From Robiginitomaculum sp. (GTDB taxonomy: Bacteria > Pseudomonadota > Alphaproteobacteria > Caulobacterales > Maricaulaceae), in the NCBI GenBank assembly GCA_021776595.1, contig JAJFFP010000064.1, forward strand, positions 1 through 64,000: 64,000 bases of DNA, in the 5' to 3' direction. This document shows, piece by piece, positions 59,336-64,000 of this stretch. The notes under the pieces are model-generated. The model was not told the origin of the DNA, made no database searches, and saw only the letters and a list, made by a program, of their open reading frames with translations. Every line of letters starts with the position of its first letter. The first letter of the stretch is position 1. Position numbers and translations under genes: made by a program.

Positions 59336-59417
59336 CTGCTCACCCCTATTTAGCCTGTCGCCACCTGTGGCAACGCATCCAAAGACTTTCTTTACCCGCA
59401 TGTTGTAGGCTTCGCCT

Positions 59418-59894
59418 ATGAAAAAATTCATATCCATGGCGTTATTACTGGTCGGCCTTGCCTGCTTTTCCACGGGACCTGCATTGGCCAGCGGTGGTGG
59501 TGGTGGTGGACACGGAAAACCAAAAGAAAGCACCAAGGCAGAACCAACCCCCTTTGGCACCAAGAAAGTTTCCGAAAGCACCGCAAATTTTTTACCATTT
59601 CTACCCAGCGCCGCCACCATATTCTCAGGCTACCAACCCGCAGGGCTGATGCACTTTGAATACGGCCTGGAAATTGAAGACCCGCGCATTCGTGCACACG
59701 CCGCCAAACTGGCCCCCAGATTACGCGATGCCTATGGCCGGGTGCTATCCCAATATGCCGGTAGCCTGTATACCCCCGGAGAAGTGCCGGACATGAATTA
59801 TCTGGCCACACGCATGCAGGGTGTAACAGACAGGATTATTGGCAAAGGCAAGGCGCACTTTTTGGTTTCCACTTTAATGGTGCGCGAAAACTAA
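59418..59894 (+). CDS. Small secreted protein of unknown function
   Basis: A 158-residue protein with a signal peptide ending near ALA|S, then a run of six glycines and a lysine-rich linker (HGKPKESTKAEP). A helical C-terminal domain (APRLRDAYGRVLSQYAGSL...VTDRIIGKGKAHFLVSTLM) has a faint resemblance to FliL-type periplasmic domains. I cannot assign a family. It is divergent from nth (82-bp gap). Confidence 0.65.
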   Translation: MKKFISMALLLVGLACFSTGPALASGGGGGGHGKPKESTKAEPTPFGTKKVSESTANFLPFLPSAATIFSGYQPAGLMHFEYGLEIEDPRIRAHAAKLAPRLRDAYGRVLSQYAGSLYTPGEVPDMNYLATRMQGVTDRIIGKGKAHFLVSTLMVREN

Positions 59895-60293
59895 ATTTTA
59901 TCGCCCTTAACATGCGCTATAATACGCCCGCTTTTATAGGCGCACAGAATTGGCATTTATCCCCACAATTATACGGTAATTAAGGGATAATACGCCCTAT
60001 TTAAGGGCAATATCAGGGATAGTTTACCCGATTTAAGGGGTCTTAATAAGCAAATCATCGCGAGCCAAGGGGCACATACTGTCTCTTGACTAACCCATAT
60101 GGGTCAATTCACGGGATATCTTTTTCTACGGCCTGCTGGACTCAATACAAGCTGGCGCGATGATCTGCAAAATGGAGAGGATGGCAAACACTAATCCCAC
60201 CCCAATGCTGATGAGGTAATATGCCTTTCATTTTCGTCCATGCTGAAAAACAATAGTCCTACAACCCCGGCAAAGATAAAATCATACAGGAAA
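59895..60293. other. 400-bp convergent gap with TTAAGGG motifs
   Basis: No gene is visible. The stretch holds several TTAAGGG/CCCTTAA words (59902, 59980, 60001 and 60032 regions). It also has an imperfect palindrome near 60087-60108 (TTGAC, three extra bases, CCCATATGGGTCAA). The TTAAGGG words echo the CCCCTTA repeats at 40116-40217 and 42276. No convincing terminator is seen for either flanking gene. Confidence 0.4.
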
Positions 60294-61076
60294 TTACTGG
60301 GCGCTCATGCCGCCATCGATTTTTAGTTCAATCCCGGTCACAAATTTGGATTCGTCAGAGGCCAGATAAACCGCAGCATAGGCAATGTCTGCTGGCTCAC
60401 CAATGCGGCGTAAAGGGATGCCTCGTGCCAGCTTGGCGTAAAGGTCGTCATTGTCCTGCGCGCCAATAGCCGGGCCAATGCCATCCAGAATGGGGGTTTT
60501 GATAAATACCGGGTGAATGGAGTTAGAGCGAATATCGTAACCTTGCGAAGCGCAATGCAGCGCTACGGATTTGGAGAGCAGCCAGACCGCCGCCTTGGCC
60601 GCATTATAGGCGCTCATATTGCCCGCAGCATACAGCCCGGCAATGGAGGAAATATTGATGATCGAACCGGGGCTGTGATGTTTCATCACGCCAAGCGCAT
60701 ATTTACAGCCCAAAAACACCGAATCTGCATCCACGGCCATAACGCGCTTCCACATTTCAAAGCTCTCATCCTCAACCGAGGCCATAGAACCAATACCGGC
60801 ATTATTGACCAGCACATTAAAGCCGCCCAGCGCTGCATCGGTTTTGGCAATCACATCCTTCCAGCTTTGCTCGTCTGCCACATCATGAGCAAAGGCACAG
60901 GCTGCCCCCTGAAACTCGCCATTGATCTGATCAACCATGGCCTGCGCGCCTTCAAGATTAATATCGCTAATGGCAACCCGCGCGCCTTCGGCGGCAAACA
61001 TATGGGCAATGGCCGCGCCCAGCCCCGATGCGCCGCCCGTAATCAGTGCGCGTTTTTCGTTCAACCGACCTGTCAT
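60294..61076 (-). CDS. SDR family oxidoreductase
   Basis: A classical short-chain dehydrogenase of 260 residues. TGGASGLG (residues 14-21) binds NAD(P), LVNNAGIGS is present, and catalysis uses IINISSIAG and YNAAKAA. The C-terminal GIELKIDGGMSAQ is typical of the cyclopentanol/3-hydroxysteroid-type SDRs. It lies downstream of a flavin-dependent LLM-class gene (85-bp gap) with another SDR upstream, so a shared degradative pathway is possible. Substrate unknown. Confidence 0.9.
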   Translation of the reverse strand: MTGRLNEKRALITGGASGLGAAIAHMFAAEGARVAISDINLEGAQAMVDQINGEFQGAACAFAHDVADEQSWKDVIAKTDAALGGFNVLVNNAGIGSMASVEDESFEMWKRVMAVDADSVFLGCKYALGVMKHHSPGSIINISSIAGLYAAGNMSAYNAAKAAVWLLSKSVALHCASQGYDIRSNSIHPVFIKTPILDGIGPAIGAQDNDDLYAKLARGIPLRRIGEPADIAYAAVYLASDESKFVTGIELKIDGGMSAQ

Positions 61077-61161
61077 GTTTTTCCCTTTAGCTGCTCAATA
61101 CATCTGAAATCCACACTGGAATGTGTGCCGCTTTGCCGATAATGGCAATCCACTTTTGCGT

Positions 61162-62175
61162 TTATGCGCGCTTAAAATGAGGGATTACGGTTTTGCCCAG
61201 CAAGGTAATGGCGGCCGGAACATCCGGGCCAATAGGCCCGCCCAGACTGATCTGGGTGATGCCGTGATCGGCCAGTTGTTCTATTTGCGCAATAACCTGA
61301 TGGGGGGTGCCCACAAGACCCAGTTTTAGCATTTGTGGCGTAACCGCCGCGTGCGCCGCTTGATAATCTCCCGCTTTTATCAATTTGGCAATTTCATCAA
61401 AATCAGAAGGATGAAGGCCGATTGTGGCCAGGGCCTCAGCTTCCAGATACGGTCCGAAATAAGAAATCATGGAACGCATTTTATGCTCGGCCGCCGCCCC
61501 GTCCTCGGCAATGCTAAGCCAGGCGCAACCGGCAATATCATGGGCGGTGGATTGTTCTTCGCGGCGCGCAAGCCCTTTTTCTATACATTTGACCATGCGC
61601 GGTGCCGATGCAGGCGGGGTCAGCATGGGCAGGCTGCCATCGCCTATTTCACCCCCCAGTGCCAGATAATCCTCGCCAAAGGCGCAAACATAAACGGGAA
61701 CTTCATTACGCACTGGTGAAAAACGCAAATAACACTGGTCGTTCCAGTGAAAATCATCCGTTTCGCATTGCACAACCTCACCCTTGAGCAAAGCACGGAT
61801 CATTTTTACGCTTTGCCGGGTTCGTCGCAAAACCTGTTTGCAATCCACCCCGGCCCAGTTTACCATGTCATAGGTATGCAAGCCGATGCCAATGACCGCA
61901 CGGCCATTTGACAACTCATCCAAAGTGGCAAGATAGGAGGCAATTTCAGCAGGGTCCGTGGTATAAGGGTTGGTGCCGATGCTACCGATTTTGATTTTTG
62001 ATGTGGCCATGGCCACCGCAGAAGTTGTGACCCAGGTGTTTTTCATAAAAATATCGTGGGGAAACCAGACGTATTCAAAACCGGCTGCTTCAGCCATCAC
62101 AGAATAATCTACAATATCGTGAATACCGCCCAGATATTCGATAAAGCGAATACCCAGTTTAATATTATTTTGCAT
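61162..62175 (-). CDS. LLM-class flavin-dependent oxidoreductase
   Basis: A luciferase-like (beta/alpha)8-barrel enzyme of 337 residues. The N-terminal KLGIRFIEYLGGIHDIVDYSV, KIKIGSIGTNPYTTDPAEIA and the VVGTPHQVI-type segment (here LVGTPHQVIAQIEQL) are typical of the 5,10-methylene-H4MPT reductase-like/F420- or FMN-dependent group. Which cofactor it uses cannot be read from the sequence. It sits between two SDR genes on the same strand. Confidence 0.88.
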   Translation of the reverse strand: MQNNIKLGIRFIEYLGGIHDIVDYSVMAEAAGFEYVWFPHDIFMKNTWVTTSAVAMATSKIKIGSIGTNPYTTDPAEIASYLATLDELSNGRAVIGIGLHTYDMVNWAGVDCKQVLRRTRQSVKMIRALLKGEVVQCETDDFHWNDQCYLRFSPVRNEVPVYVCAFGEDYLALGGEIGDGSLPMLTPPASAPRMVKCIEKGLARREEQSTAHDIAGCAWLSIAEDGAAAEHKMRSMISYFGPYLEAEALATIGLHPSDFDEIAKLIKAGDYQAAHAAVTPQMLKLGLVGTPHQVIAQIEQLADHGITQISLGGPIGPDVPAAITLLGKTVIPHFKRA

Positions 62176-62197
62176 TTTAGAGTCTCAACCTTCTGGT

Positions 62198-62977
62198 TCA
62201 GGGCTGCGTTTGCAGGCGTTTGACCAATGCCATAGTCAAATTCGTGGGGGTAAAGCGAGGCGAAACCGCCATCAGCTTGTTGGACAGACCCGGCACCACT
62301 TCGCGCTTTGACCTGGCAAAGGCCTTATAGCCAGCTTTGGCCACCTTTTTGGCGCTCATCATCGGTGAAAGTTTTAACAATAACGAGCCTTTCATCGCTG
62401 CCGCGTCCTGAAACCCGGATTTTACCGGCCCCGGACACAAGGCAGTAGCGTTAACGCCGCTGCCTTTCAGTTCACCATGGAGCGCGCGGGTAAAACTGAG
62501 CACATAGGCTTTGGAGGCATAATAAACCGCCATGTTTGGCCCCGCCATATAGGCCGCCGTTGAAGCCACATTTAGAACCCCGCCCCGGCGGCGCTCGACC
62601 ATGGCCGGTAACAAAGCACAGGTTAGTTCCGTCAGTGTGCGCACATTCAGATCGACCATGGAAACCAGCTTGGAACATTCAGCCTGCGCCACCGGGTCCA
62701 TATCACCAAAGCCCGCATTATTGACCAGCACATCCACCTCCAGGTGCAAATCCTGTAACCCCTTGAGCAACTCCATTGCGCCGCCAGGCACCCCAAGATC
62801 GGCCGGGATGACATGGGTTTTGGCTCCTTTGCCCGCCAGCTTTGCCGCCACATCGCTTAACGCATCAACGGAACGCGCAGACAGCGCAATATCATAGCCA
62901 TGACGGGCAAATTGAAAGGCCAGTGCCGCACCAATGCCGCCACTGGCACCGGTAACAAGCGCCAAAGGGGCGCTCAT
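62198..62977 (-). CDS. SDR family NAD(P)-dependent oxidoreductase
   Basis: A 259-residue classical SDR of the DltE/YqjQ-like group. [10 protein letters not shown] near residue 10, LVNNAGFGD, and the catalytic NVASTAAY and YYASKAYV are intact. The C-terminal [17 protein letters not shown] is typical of this subgroup. Its start overlaps the PhhB stop by 4 bp. It is the second gene of the minus-strand run; substrate unknown. Confidence 0.9.
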   Translation of the reverse strand: MSAPLALVTGASGGIGAALAFQFARHGYDIALSARSVDALSDVAAKLAGKGAKTHVIPADLGVPGGAMELLKGLQDLHLEVDVLVNNAGFGDMDPVAQAECSKLVSMVDLNVRTLTELTCALLPAMVERRRGGVLNVASTAAYMAGPNMAVYYASKAYVLSFTRALHGELKGSGVNATALCPGPVKSGFQDAAAMKGSLLLKLSPMMSAKKVAKAGYKAFARSKREVVPGLSNKLMAVSPRFTPTNLTMALVKRLQTQP

Positions 62978-63255
62978 GGGGTCAATCCATCCATAAAGAG
63001 GGCCAGCTCCACATCCTTATTGGTCACCCCGCCCGCATCATGGGTGGCCAAAACCACTTCGACACGATTATAGACATTGAACCACTCAGGATGATGGTCC
63101 ATCTGCTCGGCGCGCAGCGCCACACGGGACATAAAGCCAAAAGCCGCACTAAAATCAGAAAACTCGAAGGTTTTGCAAATAGCATCGCGCTCGTCCTGCG
63201 GTTTCCAGCCTTCCAGCAAGGCCGCCGCCGCCGTAGCGCCAATTCGTCCACTCAT
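62974..63255 (-). CDS. phhB: 4a-hydroxytetrahydrobiopterin dehydratase
   Basis: It dehydrates 4a-hydroxytetrahydrobiopterin, recycling the pterin cofactor of aromatic hydroxylases. The 93-residue protein contains the active-site [18 protein letters not shown] (about residues 50-67). The start at 63255 is chosen because homology begins there; GGGAG lies somewhat far upstream. No phenylalanine hydroxylase gene is in the window. Confidence 0.92.
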   Translation of the reverse strand: MSGRIGATAAAALLEGWKPQDERDAICKTFEFSDFSAAFGFMSRVALRAEQMDHHPEWFNVYNRVEVVLATHDAGGVTNKDVELALFMDGLTP

Positions 63256-63399
63256 GGTAAAACTCCCTAACGTTGAAACCATCACAACATTATTGCGCGT
63301 CGTCCACAAGGACAATCACTTTGCCCGGTATCCGTGGCATCAGCAAATCCTTAACACCATTGCGCCACACTATAATCCTTAATTGCGAAGGAGAGGCCA

Positions 63400-63672
63400 A
63401 TGACCCGCTTTTTGGTATCCGAAGAAAACCCCAATGGACATAAACTCGAAGAGCTTCTTATCGAGATCAGGGGCGATATTCTCTATCGCTGCACCAAAAT
63501 CGCCAAAGACCAACGCCCCGAAGCCATGGCGGTTCTTGCTAACAATGTCATGATACTGGAACATATTACCGAGGCCATACACTTGGCTCAGGATTCTACT
63601 AAGATTCTGGACCGGGCGTTTGGCAAATCCCAGGCCGACAAGGGTGGGCAACCGCGCATCGGTGTCGAATAA
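63400..63672 (+). CDS. Small conserved protein upstream of pntA
   Basis: A 90-residue soluble, mainly helical protein (HKLEELLIEIRGDILYRC and MAVLANNVMILEHITEAI). I do not know a named family, although proteins like it are found before pntA in alphaproteobacteria as far as I recall. GGAGAGG precedes the ATG. It is divergent from phhB and followed by pntA after 109 bp. Confidence 0.7.
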   Translation: MTRFLVSEENPNGHKLEELLIEIRGDILYRCTKIAKDQRPEAMAVLANNVMILEHITEAIHLAQDSTKILDRAFGKSQADKGGQPRIGVE

Positions 63673-63781
63673 CGCACATCAAAAAAAAGTGACGGTTTGT
63701 TGCTAATAAGGCCTTTTCCTTGGCCGCGAATTGAAGCAAGTTCCCCCCTATCTAATTCGCATATGCGTAAAGGTGGGCATT

Positions 63782-64000
63782 ATGAAACTTGCCGTTCTTA
63801 AAGAACGAACCTCCGGCGAAACGCGCGTGGCCGCCACGCCGGAAACCATTAAAAAATTTATCGCCGCCGGACACAGTGTTGCAGTGGAAGCCGGTGCGGG
63901 TGCCGGGGCCAGCCTGCCCGATACACTTTACAAGGATGCCGGGGCCAGTGTGGTCAAAACCGCTGCGGCGGCCTTAAAAGGCACGGACCTGTTGTTATGC
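63782..64000 (+). CDS. pntA: NAD(P) transhydrogenase subunit alpha, N-terminal part
   Basis: The first 73 codons of the proton-translocating NAD(P) transhydrogenase alpha subunit, which couples NADH/NADP+ hydride transfer to the proton gradient. MKLAVLKERTSGETRVAATPE and VAVEAGAGAGASLPD are diagnostic of the NAD-binding domain. AAAGGTGGG precedes the ATG. The gene is cut by the window end, so I cannot tell whether alpha is split into two genes. Confidence 0.93.
   Translation, partial: MKLAVLKERTSGETRVAATPETIKKFIAAGHSVAVEAGAGAGASLPDTLYKDAGASVVKTAAAALKGTDLLLC

Overview
The window is a chromosomal segment of an alphaproteobacterium. The evidence is the order nuoA-N, birA, coaX, rnj, methylmalonyl-CoA epimerase, DUF1467 on one strand; the neighbouring lon, HU, tRNA-Val, tRNA-Asp block; the xseB-ispA-dxs run; the rsmB/heparinase-like pair; and a DUF1674 (SDHAF4-type) protein. 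The many secreted peptidases and FG-GAP and glycine-rich secreted proteins would suit a free-living aquatic lineage, for example near Hyphomonadaceae, Maricaulales or Parvularculales. That last placement is a guess. I see no prophage, integrase, CRISPR array or rRNA.

Layout. 1-1063: a REP-associated (Y1/HUH) transposase with a tandem 21-bp repeat behind it, then a candidate small RNA with its own promoter and terminator. 1064-24527 (minus): the complete complex I operon, nuoA to nuoN, with two small membrane-protein genes between nuoE and nuoF, running on into birA, coaX, rnj, a large FG-GAP surface protein, the epimerase and DUF1467. Every intergenic gap over 100 bp from nuoA to birA is filled by palindromic repeats. 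24799-28936: a secreted VWA protein and a signal-peptide-bearing catalase-peroxidase, separated by tRNA-Asp and followed by tRNA-Val. 29040-33998 (minus): HU, a secreted S9 peptidase and Lon. 34215-39696 (plus): a secreted M18 aminopeptidase, a Tat-type glycerophosphodiesterase, a coniferyl-aldehyde-dehydrogenase-like enzyme, a small membrane protein and a fatty acid hydroxylase/sterol-desaturase-like protein. 40295-42157 (minus): an oligopeptide-type permease pair without its binding protein or ATPases. 42438-45656: a DUF442-type phosphatase-like protein, secreted and ATP-grasp-like unknowns, a metallo-beta-lactamase-fold hydrolase and a DUF4870-like protein.

45743-52402 (plus) is a tight operon: YbjQ/UPF0145, lepB, an SDR, a histone-deacetylase-family amidohydrolase, a histidine phosphatase, xseB, ispA and dxs. 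Its last two enzymes supply isoprenoid precursors. 52412-56817 (minus): a DUF938 methyltransferase, a heparinase II/III-like protein, a SlyB-like lipoprotein and rsmB. 56911-59894: SDHAF4-like, a glycine-rich secreted protein, a secreted SNase-like nuclease, nth, and a small secreted unknown. 60294-63255 (minus): SDR, flavin-dependent LLM-class enzyme, SDR, PhhB. 63400-64000 (plus): a small conserved protein and the start of pntA, cut by the window edge.

The window is mostly core metabolism: respiration, cofactors, proteostasis, isoprenoids and RNA/DNA maintenance. The most unusual signals are the repeats confined to the nuo operon gaps, the short CCCCTTA-type repeat in three intergenic regions, a 7-1-7 Fur/PerR-like palindrome before the exported KatG, an HU protein ending in a CxxC motif, and several families seen here in exported form. 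I found no clear new multi-gene defence or biosynthetic system.
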